From a virus, in the IMG/VR virus record IMGVR_UViG_3300008116_000143, positions 1-34,056 of that record: a stretch of 34,056 nucleotides of DNA, one strand, 5' to 3'. The notes under the pieces are model-generated. The model was not told where the DNA came from, made no database searches, and worked only from the letters and a program-made list of their open reading frames with translations. Positions 5,827 to 12,371 of the stretch are shown one piece after another. Each line of letters begins with the position of its first letter. The stretch's first letter is position 1. The position numbers and the translations under genes are program-made.

Positions 5827-6720
5827 TTAAGCTACTAATACGTACTTGGCCATCTGCTCCCAATTCTGACGACCGGTAGAACGAATCTTAGTCGTCTGAA
5901 TCAGAGTACGAAGGCTAATCTCTTTTGCATCAAACCGATACTTCTTGATGATAGAGAGCGATTCCTCTTTCATCTTGAGATCGATATTAGGCAAAAACTC
6001 AGGCTCACGCATGATAGCGTCCATACGCTCGAGCTTTTGATCTACAGTCATCGACAGGTCGATACACATCGAACGAGTCTTGAGAGCTTGATCAAGACGA
6101 TCAGGCGTAAGGTTAGAGATGAACACAATCCCACCTTTAAACTCAAACATACGGGGGAGATTAGGGTCTCTCAGTTCGCTATTCCAAGTCACTATCCTCT
6201 TATCAAACGAGTCAAGTGCCCCTTTGAGAATGTTGACTGCATCGGGGTCCTTCTGAATAGAATCACAATCGTCAAACACAATAACCGAGTTACGATTTTC
6301 GTAGAGAGTACGATAGAGAGCCTTAGCAGTAGAAAAGCCCTTGATGACTACAAACATAGTCTTAGACATAACTACCGATCCTAGATCAGTCTCCGATAAG
6401 ACCGTAGTCATATTCTTAAGACCGGCAGCCTCTAGAGCCTTGATCACGGTAAACGACTTACCGAGACCACCTTCGCCAGTAATAATCACAGACGGGGTCT
6501 GACGCTGGGCGACCATGTCGACAACGTTCTTGACAAAGTCAAAGCGCTCGTTGATAGGAAGCTCAACGGCTTTCTGCTCTTCCTTCTGGATTTGAACGAC
6601 TACGTCCTCTTTGTGATTCTTGAGCTGGCGCTCGACGTAGTACTTAGAGGTTGATTTGACTACTAGGTTACCGTTAACATAGCCATGGTACTTTCCGTTG
6701 ATCAATTCGATCTTCGTCAT
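5827..6720 (-). CDS. AAA-type phage ATPase
   Basis: The start at 6720 (MTKIELINGKYHGYVNG) has an ideal GGAG six bases upstream; the frame is also open to 6741. The 297-residue protein has an N-terminal region of about 85 residues and then an ATPase core. This core has Walker A GEGGLGKSFT, a Walker B-like VIVFDDCDSI and a sensor-like FISNLTP. A basic C-terminal region with KTTKIRSTGRQNWEQ follows. The family is a single-domain AAA ATPase frequent in phages with no firm role; remodelling of a nucleoprotein complex is plausible. Its own promoter and long leader suggest early expression. Confidence 0.75.
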   Translation of the reverse strand: MTKIELINGKYHGYVNGNLVVKSTSKYYVERQLKNHKEDVVVQIQKEEQKAVELPINERFDFVKNVVDMVAQRQTPSVIITGEGGLGKSFTVIKALEAAGLKNMTTVLSETDLGSVVMSKTMFVVIKGFSTAKALYRTLYENRNSVIVFDDCDSIQKDPDAVNILKGALDSFDKRIVTWNSELRDPNLPRMFEFKGGIVFISNLTPDRLDQALKTRSMCIDLSMTVDQKLERMDAIMREPEFLPNIDLKMKEESLSIIKKYRFDAKEISLRTLIQTTKIRSTGRQNWEQMAKYVLVA

Positions 6721-6747
6721 TGATATCTCCTTATTCATCATACATTC

Positions 6748-6776
6748 ATTATGTATTCCCTAGGAAATTATCTCAA
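6748..6776 (-). promoter_or_regulatory. Sigma70-like promoter for the AAA ATPase
   Basis: TTGAGA (6771-6776) and CATAAT (6748-6753) on the minus strand have a 17-base spacer. The first part, AGTTGAGATAATTTCCTA, matches the promoter at 5490-5518 in 17 of 18 bases. The 5' leader before the ATG at 6720 is about 20 bases. Confidence 0.7.
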
Positions 6777-6789
6777 CTCTCTCCCTAGA

Positions 6790-6813
6790 GAAAACCTCAA
6801 TGAAATCAATGAG
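6790..6813 (-). terminator. Weak terminator-like hairpin
   Basis: An imperfect 8-bp inverted repeat (6796-6813, one mismatch, 2-base loop) is followed on the minus strand by GGTTTTCTC. It lies between the putative structured RNA and the promoter at 6748-6776 and could end transcripts coming from the 6960-7496 gene. The short stem and short T-run make it weak. Confidence 0.3.
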
Positions 6814-6837
6814 TTAGAAGTACCTGACTAAAATGCT

Positions 6838-6950
6838 TGGGTATTACTGCTTAGAACTCACAGAGCTCCGTGGTTTTGCCGCCTCTCCAATTGCTCTATA
6901 CGGGGAATATATGGCAAAAAGCCACATATTCACCCAGTAATCAAACCATT
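6838..6950 (-). ncRNA. Candidate structured RNA or 3' UTR element
   Basis: The gap 6777-6959 contains no gene. ATTACTG (6843-6849) pairs with CAGTAAT (6935-6941), closing a roughly 100-base domain. Inside it a hairpin has arms 6907-6915 and 6921-6929: nine pairs on the minus strand including one G-U, with a five-U loop. The domain also contains a GAGCTC palindrome and a purine-rich GGAGAGGCGGC segment. The G-U wobble favours the minus-strand RNA, consistent with the direction of transcription. It might be an independent small RNA or a 3' end of the membrane-protein transcript. Confidence 0.35.
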
Positions 6951-6959
6951 GCTCTATCA

Positions 6960-7496
6960 TTACTCGTCACTATCGGGACGAGGAGGGCGGCCAAGTCCTA
7001 CTGGCGGAGGCGGATCTCCAAAAGAGGCTCCAGGAGGAGGAGGTAATGGTCCTCTAGGACCAGGAGCAGAAGGAGCTCCGAATGAAGGAGCGGGAGGAGC
7101 ACCAAAAGCAGGGCTAGCACCAAAAGACGATACAGGAGAAGGTCTTCCTAGAGGTGACGGACTAGAGGGGGAAGGAGTAGAAGGTCTTGTAGCTGCTTCT
7201 ATTGCTTTCATCTTTGCTTCTTTATCATCCTTACCTGCAAGCATGATACCAGATAATGTTCCAGTTAAAAATGTAGCAATAGGAATGATTAACTCAAAGA
7301 ACTTCTGATCAATAGGAGAGATAGCGTTGAGAGGCTGGGTTACGAATATGATAGAATAAAGAACAACAAACACAATACCAGTAAGAGTTAATGCCAGGCA
7401 GATTCCGATGAAGAATCTAAGACGAGCCATGAGTTGGTCTTCGGTATAGATGAAAGGATCCTCTCCTTCTTTCTCTTTAAAAAATTTATGGTTCAT
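6960..7496 (-). CDS. Membrane protein with proline-rich tail
   Basis: The protein (178 residues from the ATG at 7496, which overlaps the upstream TGA; 180 if ATG 7502 is used) has two membrane spans, about residues 28-52 and 70-92. After a charged KDDKEAKMKAIEAA stretch, about 80 residues consist almost wholly of Pro, Gly, Ser and Ala (for example PPAPSFGAPSAPGP), ending RPPRPDSDE. Such tails are flexible and may reach through the periplasm or cytoplasm. It closes the block of envelope-directed proteins. A holin- or spanin-related role is conceivable but not shown. Confidence 0.7.
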   Translation of the reverse strand: MNHKFFKEKEGEDPFIYTEDQLMARLRFFIGICLALTLTGIVFVVLYSIIFVTQPLNAISPIDQKFFELIIPIATFLTGTLSGIMLAGKDDKEAKMKAIEAATRPSTPSPSSPSPLGRPSPVSSFGASPAFGAPPAPSFGAPSAPGPRGPLPPPPGASFGDPPPPVGLGRPPRPDSDE

Positions 7497-7771
7497 TTGC
7501 ATGCTGCCCCCGATTTAGATAATTGTGAAGTCATAGATGGAGTGGTTGGTGCTTTGTCATCAGGAGGACCTAGTCTAGGATCTCTCCCTCCTTTAAATAT
7601 ATGTTCTGGACACGTTCTAGTTACATCGCAGAGAGGCTTTTGGCATTCTTGTTTATCCCAGTTAGCTGGATCTTGACATGAGTATCTAAATCGATCTCCT
7701 CCAAATACTGCCAGCAATAATGGAACAAATATTAATAGTGCAAGCCACTTAAACAGTCTTCTATCGTTCAC
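7493..7771 (-). CDS. Membrane-anchored cysteine-containing exported protein
   Basis: The 92 residues begin with a charged segment and one hydrophobic helix (WLALLIFVPLLLAVFGG, about residues 10-26), which could be a signal anchor. The exported part has paired cysteines: YSCQDPANWDKQECQKPLC, then CDVTRTCPE. The spacing suggests disulfides in the periplasm. This Cys pattern recurs in T4-like marine phages as an uncharacterised protein. The stop overlaps the start of the proline-rich membrane protein gene. Confidence 0.7.
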   Translation of the reverse strand: MNDRRLFKWLALLIFVPLLLAVFGGDRFRYSCQDPANWDKQECQKPLCDVTRTCPEHIFKGGRDPRLGPPDDKAPTTPSMTSQLSKSGAACK

Positions 7772-7790
7772 TCTTCACCTCTCTGTGTAA

Positions 7791-8264
7791 TTACCTTCCA
7801 GATAATGGATTATCCATTGCTTTCTGAATCTTATTATCTATCTCTTTTCGTAATTCTCGAACGTCCTTTTCAGTTTCACGTTGGCTTTGCTTAGCTCCTC
7901 GTTCCACTTGCTCAACCACATTTTCCAACCTTCTGATGTCGTTTTTAAGATCGTTCTTAATGTCGCGGGTGTAGTCTGTAGTTTTAGCAGAATTCTCTTC
8001 TATAACAGCCAATCGCTTATCAAACTCCGAAAGGTCAGGAGCAACATAGGTTGCTATTTTTTTCTGCATATCCTGATAAGATTTATATACTTCAAATGCT
8101 CCATATAGCGAGCCAAGCACAGAAGAAACTATACCAGCAGCAATCATTAGCTTGGCAGGAGTAAATTCATATCCTCCAATACTAATCACTGTGTCTTTAC
8201 TAGCATACTTCTTTGCTGCTGCTTCCAGCTCTTCTACTTTTTTGTCTATATTTTTGTCTGACAT
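7791..8264 (-). CDS. Membrane-anchored coiled-coil protein
   Basis: The 157-residue protein has an N-terminal charged helix, a short strand block (VISIGGYEFTPAKL), one membrane span near residues 38-60 (MIAAGIVSSVLGSLYGAF), and a long coiled coil to the C-terminus (DIKNDLKNDIRRLENVVEQV). It belongs to the envelope block. By topology it could span the periplasm, but no spanin lipobox is visible. The ribosome-binding site AAGGAAG lies before the ATG. Confidence 0.65.
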   Translation of the reverse strand: MSDKNIDKKVEELEAAAKKYASKDTVISIGGYEFTPAKLMIAAGIVSSVLGSLYGAFEVYKSYQDMQKKIATYVAPDLSEFDKRLAVIEENSAKTTDYTRDIKNDLKNDIRRLENVVEQVERGAKQSQRETEKDVRELRKEIDNKIQKAMDNPLSGR

Positions 8265-8265
8265 T

Positions 8266-8373
8266 TTACTTCCTTATTTCTTGTTTAGTTATTTGATTAT
8301 ACTGATGTTCCAACCAAAGACCAAAAAAACTAATAATAAGGCATGTTGCTGCAAACCAGTGGGCAGGTCTCAT
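8266..8373 (-). CDS. 35-residue single-span membrane protein
   Basis: The frame MRPAHWFAATCLIISFFGLW continues to TKQEIRKAA-like polar residues (actual end QEIRK) before a TAA at 8266-8268. The ATG overlaps the TGA of the 8370-8807 gene as ATGA. A hydrophobic helix spans residues 6-21. The coupling and the neighbouring membrane genes support it as real. Its function is unknown. Confidence 0.6.
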   Translation of the reverse strand: MRPAHWFAATCLIISFFGLWLEHQYNQITKQEIRK

Positions 8374-8807
8374 ATTTTGTAGACCTTAAACAAATAAATT
8401 ACTATAGAAACTATTCCTAATATCCACCAAAAAAGATCATTGACCTTGTCTTTATCTTTTTGTATGAGTTTCATTTCCTCTTCATTTGATTTATTAATTT
8501 CTTGTTTTAGTTGTTGAACTCTTTGCCAAGCTTCTTTTCCGTATTTGTTAATTACATCTTTCTCCATTTTTTGGAGCATTTCTTTTCGTTCTTGTTCTTC
8601 TTGAAACTTTTCAAACGCTTGAATTTCTGCATTTATATACATTCTTTCTTTTTGTCTCTTTTCATACTCTCTTTTTTTCTGAGCTTGCTTTACCGCTTCG
8701 TTGTTATCTGATTGTATATCAGTAACAATTTTTGCAGTATCTTTACCAATTTTTTGAGCTTCCTTTAACGTATTTAAATTTTTGGAAACTTCATTTAAAT
8801 CGCTCAT
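8370..8807 (-). CDS. Coiled-coil protein with C-terminal membrane anchor
   Basis: The first 115 of 145 residues are highly charged and helical with Lys/Glu/Gln heptads (KKREYEKRQKERMYINAEIQ). The C-terminus is a single span (DLFWWILGIVSIVIYLF). This tail-anchored topology mirrors the 7791-8264 protein, which has its anchor at the other end, so the two may interact. The start overlaps the stop of the 8804-9013 gene as ATGA. Confidence 0.65.
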   Translation of the reverse strand: MSDLNEVSKNLNTLKEAQKIGKDTAKIVTDIQSDNNEAVKQAQKKREYEKRQKERMYINAEIQAFEKFQEEQERKEMLQKMEKDVINKYGKEAWQRVQQLKQEINKSNEEEMKLIQKDKDKVNDLFWWILGIVSIVIYLFKVYKI

Positions 8808-9013
8808 TTGTTTTGTCTTTCCAATTCTTTAGCAACTGCTCTCATTTTAATAAGGTCAGAAGCACTCGGTCCTTTTTTAGATTGAACGTTTCCATCGTCT
8901 TCAGAAATATTATCTTGTTTTGCTTCTCGCAATATGTTGACCGCAATTGCTCCTAGAATTAAAATCTCTATGAGATAAAATACCATAAACGACTCAAACA
9001 ATGTACTTGTCAT
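8804..9013 (-). CDS. Small single-span membrane protein
   Basis: The start at 9013 (MTSTLFESFMVFYLIEILIL) makes an ATGA overlap with the upstream gene; the frame extends to 9076 but without need. The 69 residues have one N-terminal hydrophobic helix and a polar tail (QDNISEDDGNVQSKKGPSAS), followed by a basic helix. The function is unknown. It is part of the tightly overlapped envelope gene set. Confidence 0.65.
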   Translation of the reverse strand: MTSTLFESFMVFYLIEILILGAIAVNILREAKQDNISEDDGNVQSKKGPSASDLIKMRAVAKELERQNK

Positions 9014-9279
9014 CTCTTTGTCATCCAGGTTGATATTCCAACATATGTACCAACTACCCCACCCAAAGCAATCCAATACAAATCAAGCATGTCTTTAATC
9101 TTTTCTAATCTTGATTCAGGTACAAAGAACATTAAAGCAAACGCTGAAGCAATCATAGCAACTAACGAAAGCCAGGCCATTCTCCTTCGATTAACTGCTT
9201 TACGTTCGTATTGCGCTTCTTCTTTAGAAGATACTTTTCCATCCTTGTTTAGATCTATTTCATTATTTGTATTGTCCAT
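9010..9279 (-). CDS. Two-span membrane protein with EF-hand-like loop
   Basis: The N-terminus contains DLNKDGKVSSKEE, a match to the calcium-binding loop of EF-hands (Asp1, Asn3, Asp5, Gly6, Val8, Glu12). Two membrane spans follow (about residues 33-52 and 68-84), separated by RLEKIKDMLDL. The total is 89 residues. GGAG sits seven bases before the ATG, which lies inside the end of the 530-residue exported protein gene. A similar loop occurs in the 20235-20432 membrane protein. Small two-span proteins may be holins, but this remains an inference. Confidence 0.65.
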   Translation of the reverse strand: MDNTNNEIDLNKDGKVSSKEEAQYERKAVNRRRMAWLSLVAMIASAFALMFFVPESRLEKIKDMLDLYWIALGGVVGTYVGISTWMTKR

Positions 9280-10855
9280 CTACCATCTCCTGATGTAATC
9301 TATCTGCTGCTCCAAAAAGTCTTCTCCCAGCTTGTCTATTATCTATTACATCTTTACCATATTGTTTTTTTATTTGTTTTTCAAGAATGTCCGGGATGTT
9401 AGATTGAGCATAGGAAGAAAATCCTGGCACAAAACTCATTGCACTGATAACATTTGCTTGAACTGCTACTTGTCCTTCAAAAGAAGTGGCTTGTTCAGCT
9501 TTTCTCATTTCTTCTTTCGCTTTCTTTTCACTTGCTAACTTTACTTCGGAACCAAGTTTACCTTCATTAGAACTAGATTTGGATTCTGCTCTTTCACTTC
9601 TTTCTGTTCTGGTTGTTCTTTGAGCTGATTGCTGAGATTGTGATTGGGATGCTGAGGGTTTTGCTTCTCTTTTTTCTGTTGTTTGTTGGGGTGAGGCAAT
9701 TGCTTGAATTCCAGCATTTTGAGTTCCTGAGGGTGTTAACTTTACCGCAGCAGTTGTATCACTTGGAGAGGCTGAAGTAGTCTTTGTTTCTATTACGCTA
9801 TCAACGGCACTATCTCCAGTTTTTGAAACTGTTGTTTGAACTGCACCGTCTGTTTTTATAGATGTTGTCGGCTCTGTTTTTGAAACTACGGTAGAAGATG
9901 TTGTGTTAGTGCTAGATGAAGAATTTAAAATATTTTGTCTAGCATACGCGGAAGAATAGCCTGGACACTCTTGAGAGTAAAGAGGATTATCAGAACATTG
10001 TTGAGTTAAAAGTGCTTGATCGTAACCTGAGCACGATTTATCATAGAGAGGATTTAAAGAGCACTGTTGAACAAGAAATGCTGCTTGATAGCCTGGACAT
10101 ATCTGAGAAGATAGCGGGTTAATGTTACATTGAGCTAAAGTATAACCTGGGCAAGAAGGATCAAACAATGGATTTATCGAACATTGTTGGGTTTGATAAG
10201 CTGCTGCATAGCCTGGGCACGAGGGACTAGATAGAGGATTAGATTGGCAAAGGTCCTGGGTGTATTCTAACATTATAGATGGCATTCTAACTTGAGGGCC
10301 ATAATACCCTGCCCAGAATTTAGCATCTTTTCCTGTAAATTTTAACTCTAAATCTGTTACACTAGACAAAGGATAATCTTGAGGGAACCATTGAGTACCG
10401 GAATAGTTAATAAATCCCATTCCTATCATCTGAGGATAATTAGAGGTGTAAGACTGTAAGATTGCGCCTGATGTATCTCTTAGAGAAACAGTACTTGATA
10501 ATGTTCCATATTGACCAGATGATGAGTCGTTATTAATATTCCATGAATACGAGTACCCTCCAATTTTTAATCCGGTTCCTGCGGTTGCAAGCGCAGCATT
10601 AATTCCTATAGTTTGAGTTGCAGATGCAACAGTATATCCAAAAATAATAGTATTAGTTCCTGGATTAAAAGCAGGTGTTGTTCCTCCTGCAAATCCTCCA
10701 TTCTGCCCGGCAACAGTTCCTGTCCATGCGTTTACGGTAGGAGATAGGAGGTTTTGAGATTGAGTATACGTAGCGTAAGGGTCTGGCTGAGACCCGACAA
10801 CCTGGGCATATGATACGTTACTCAAAAACAAGAGAAACAACAGATACTTTTTCAA
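9263..10855 (-). CDS. Large exported protein with five Cys-Asn-Pro-Leu repeats
   Basis: The 530 residues begin with a signal peptide (MKKYLLFLLFLSNVSYAQ, probable cleavage after SYA). The N-terminal half (about 20-200) is Gly/Thr/Ser-rich and beta-like, resembling secreted or adhesin domains. Residues about 203-305 contain five repeats of the type CSxNPLxxxxCPGYxxA, each with two cysteines. A Ser/Thr-rich low-complexity region and a charged Ala/Lys/Glu helical region follow, with C-terminal YGKDVIDNRQAGRRLFGAAD. Such proteins occur in T4-like marine phages without known function. The signal peptide implies export into the host envelope during infection. It is co-transcribed with the preceding secreted protein. 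Confidence 0.75.
   Translation of the reverse strand: MKKYLLFLLFLSNVSYAQVVGSQPDPYATYTQSQNLLSPTVNAWTGTVAGQNGGFAGGTTPAFNPGTNTIIFGYTVASATQTIGINAALATAGTGLKIGGYSYSWNINNDSSSGQYGTLSSTVSLRDTSGAILQSYTSNYPQMIGMGFINYSGTQWFPQDYPLSSVTDLELKFTGKDAKFWAGYYGPQVRMPSIMLEYTQDLCQSNPLSSPSCPGYAAAYQTQQCSINPLFDPSCPGYTLAQCNINPLSSQICPGYQAAFLVQQCSLNPLYDKSCSGYDQALLTQQCSDNPLYSQECPGYSSAYARQNILNSSSSTNTTSSTVVSKTEPTTSIKTDGAVQTTVSKTGDSAVDSVIETKTTSASPSDTTAAVKLTPSGTQNAGIQAIASPQQTTEKREAKPSASQSQSQQSAQRTTRTERSERAESKSSSNEGKLGSEVKLASEKKAKEEMRKAEQATSFEGQVAVQANVISAMSFVPGFSSYAQSNIPDILEKQIKKQYGKDVIDNRQAGRRLFGAADRLHQEMVDGQYK
9958..10256 (-). repeat. Five tandem codon-level repeats (CxxNPLxxxxCPGY)
   Basis: Within the exported protein gene, five units encode QSNPLSSPSCPGY, SINPLFDPSCPGY, NINPLSSQICPGY, SLNPLYDKSCSGY and SDNPLYSQECPGY. 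Four are spaced by 21 residues with an alanine/glutamine linker (AAAYQTQQC type) and one by a shorter linker of about 17. In one unit the Pro before Gly-Tyr is Ser. The boundaries are approximate. Confidence 0.7.
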
Positions 10856-11427
10856 TTGCAGCCCAATCTAGCCTTTACAATTGGATCGTCCCCGGCAAAG
10901 TCTTTGCAAAGAAATTCATCTTTCTTCTCTGCTTGTTTCTTAGACTCTACTCTAGGAGGATTGACACCGTACGCACCAATATTTGCTTTATCAGCTTTGT
11001 TTACTACTCCTCGCTTTTCCCACTCGTCTTTTGCATCCTGTCCAATCTTTCCCTCTACTGGGCAGGGTGTTCCCGCAGCAATCATAGCGGTAAAAATTCT
11101 CTCGTCTTGACATAGAGTAGCAACTGCAGCTACTTTCATGCCCATGTCGTATAAATTTTTAGCTAATTTAATTCTTTCACAATTCATATCTCTCATAGTA
11201 CCGCCCATAGAGATGCCTAGAATTTGTGTTTGAACGGCTCCAGAAGCAGCAACAGCACACACATCGTTGTTAATGGTAGTGATGGATGGAGCTACAGCGG
11301 TTGGAGGGGGGCTTTCAACTTTTGTTTCGGATGAACTTCTCGAAGTCGAATCAGTGACAACTGTTTGAGCAGTTGCAGATGATGAAAACATAACAAAAAG
11401 CAGCACACTTGCTAGCTTTTTGTACAT
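10852..11427 (-). CDS. Exported protein of the SGAVQTQxLGISMGG type
   Basis: The 191-residue protein has a signal peptide (MYKKLASVLLFVMFSSSATA) and a Ser/Pro-rich linker. The conserved domain that follows contains SGAVQTQILGISMGGTMRD, NCERIKLAKNLYDMGMKVAA, LCQDERIFTAMIAAGTPCP and GKIGQDA. Paired cysteines suggest disulfides outside the cytoplasm. This domain occurs in many phages of aquatic bacteria with unknown function. A TATAAATA late-type promoter lies about 40 bases upstream, so the gene probably heads a late transcript. It overlaps the next gene by four bases. Confidence 0.75.
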   Translation of the reverse strand: MYKKLASVLLFVMFSSSATAQTVVTDSTSRSSSETKVESPPPTAVAPSITTINNDVCAVAASGAVQTQILGISMGGTMRDMNCERIKLAKNLYDMGMKVAAVATLCQDERIFTAMIAAGTPCPVEGKIGQDAKDEWEKRGVVNKADKANIGAYGVNPPRVESKKQAEKKDEFLCKDFAGDDPIVKARLGCN

Positions 11428-11457
11428 TTTTTTATTTCCTTTTTTTGGTTGTTACAA

Positions 11458-11730
11458 CTACTTCTTATTTATAAGGCGTCTGTCATCAGCCTGTATCCAA
11501 TAGGTAATAAACATATTGGCATCCATCTCAGAACTGAAAAACCCTGTTTGAACTTCTCCGGTCTCGGCATGAGTCATTACTACGAGGATGGAGTCAAATG
11601 TTGATGATGAAGCTTTAATGATCCAATTTTCAATCTTAATAGGATCAACAGAAAGTATTTCTAGGCCAGGATAACGATCAGATGTTATTGACTTCAAAGA
11701 GCGATAAAACTTATCGAAGTCTTCGTGCAT
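11458..11730 (-). CDS. Unrecognised 90-residue protein
   Basis: The protein begins MHEDFDKFYRSLKSITSDRY and contains a beta-rich middle (DSILVVMTHAETGEVQTGFF). The start overlaps the stop of the putative peptidase by one base (TAATG). There is no membrane segment and no recognised motif. Its 3' end holds the late-type promoter of the next gene. Confidence 0.6.
   Translation of the reverse strand: MHEDFDKFYRSLKSITSDRYPGLEILSVDPIKIENWIIKASSSTFDSILVVMTHAETGEVQTGFFSSEMDANMFITYWIQADDRRLINKK
11466..11473 (-). promoter_or_regulatory. T4-type late promoter TATAAATA
   Basis: The minus strand reads CTTATAAATAAGAAG, an exact match to the T4 late -10 element TATAAATA. No sigma70 -35 is needed for such promoters. 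It lies inside the last codons of the 11458-11730 gene, 39-46 bases before the ATG of the secreted protein. It is the only exact minus-strand match I found in this window by eye. Confidence 0.55.
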
Positions 11731-12248
11731 TAATCACTTCCAAATGTTTCAACGTAACGGGCATATAAGCCTATTTCTCTCCCGTACGCTTCAATCTCCC
11801 AAGGCTGGTCCCAATAATCAACCTTGTTTTCATCTATGTGAGAGGATTGCCATCTGGCTTTTCTCTTTGATACAAACCCATCATTAAGCTCCCCAAGTGC
11901 AAACTGTTTCATATGGACAACTTCATGGGCTAAGTATTTTAGTAACTCTTCTTTTGACATCTTCTTATATAATTCTATTTCAAACTCTTTGTACTGGCCA
12001 TCTCGTTCAACATATGAACAATAACCCATTGCGTCATCAGCAAGCTTGGGCATAAGTCTAATGTTAAGAGAGATGTTCTTACAGATTCGTCTTGGGAGCA
12101 AAAGGGATGCATAATACTCAGCAGCAATTGCAAGCTCGTCTTTGAGCTTGGATGAACGATGTCCAACAACCGATACATCCATCAAGTTACCGATAGAGTA
12201 ACGATAGTTGAACGTCTTAGTAAATACTAATTCACCCTTCTTTCTCAT
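11730..12248 (-). CDS. Putative HExxH metallopeptidase-like protein
   Basis: A zinc-binding helix LAHEVVHMKQFALGEL (HExxH type) sits in the middle, preceded by SKEELLKYLAHE. The context resembles SprT- or minigluzincin-like proteins, and the downstream WEIEAYGREIGLYARYVE segment may supply a third ligand glutamate. The frame is open to an ATG at 12317, but a promoter-like TATAAT lies immediately upstream of that codon. I therefore place the start at 12248 (MRKKGELVFTKTFNYRYSIG; 172 residues) and regard the start as uncertain. The target is unknown. Confidence 0.65.
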   Translation of the reverse strand: MRKKGELVFTKTFNYRYSIGNLMDVSVVGHRSSKLKDELAIAAEYYASLLLPRRICKNISLNIRLMPKLADDAMGYCSYVERDGQYKEFEIELYKKMSKEELLKYLAHEVVHMKQFALGELNDGFVSKRKARWQSSHIDENKVDYWDQPWEIEAYGREIGLYARYVETFGSD

Positions 12249-12325
12249 ACGCTTTTTTGATCCCCTCCCAGAGATCGTAAGGCCCGTGGAATAAGGCAGA
12301 TAGTAAGTGAAATGCATGTGAGATT

Positions 12326-12352
12326 ATTATAGCTGTTATAAAAACTGGTAAA
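12326..12352 (-). promoter_or_regulatory. Possible promoter for the peptidase-like gene
   Basis: TATAAT (12326-12331) on the minus strand is preceded by TTTACC (12347-12352) with a short 15-base spacer. It lacks the TTGAnwTAATT motif of the other promoters. The position in the only gap between gp41 and the next gene supports it, but the spacing is poor. Confidence 0.3.
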
Positions 12353-12371
12353 AGTAACGTAAACCTTAAAA

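Noticed and set aside
6949-7308. Long Gly/Pro-rich plus-strand frame
   Set aside because: It is the antisense of the proline-rich tail of the membrane protein; low-complexity Pro-rich codons create open frames on the other strand.
9332-9538. Plus-strand frames within the exported protein gene
   Set aside because: Antisense shadows of a long gene with signal peptide and recognisable repeats; no ribosome-binding site or conserved motif.
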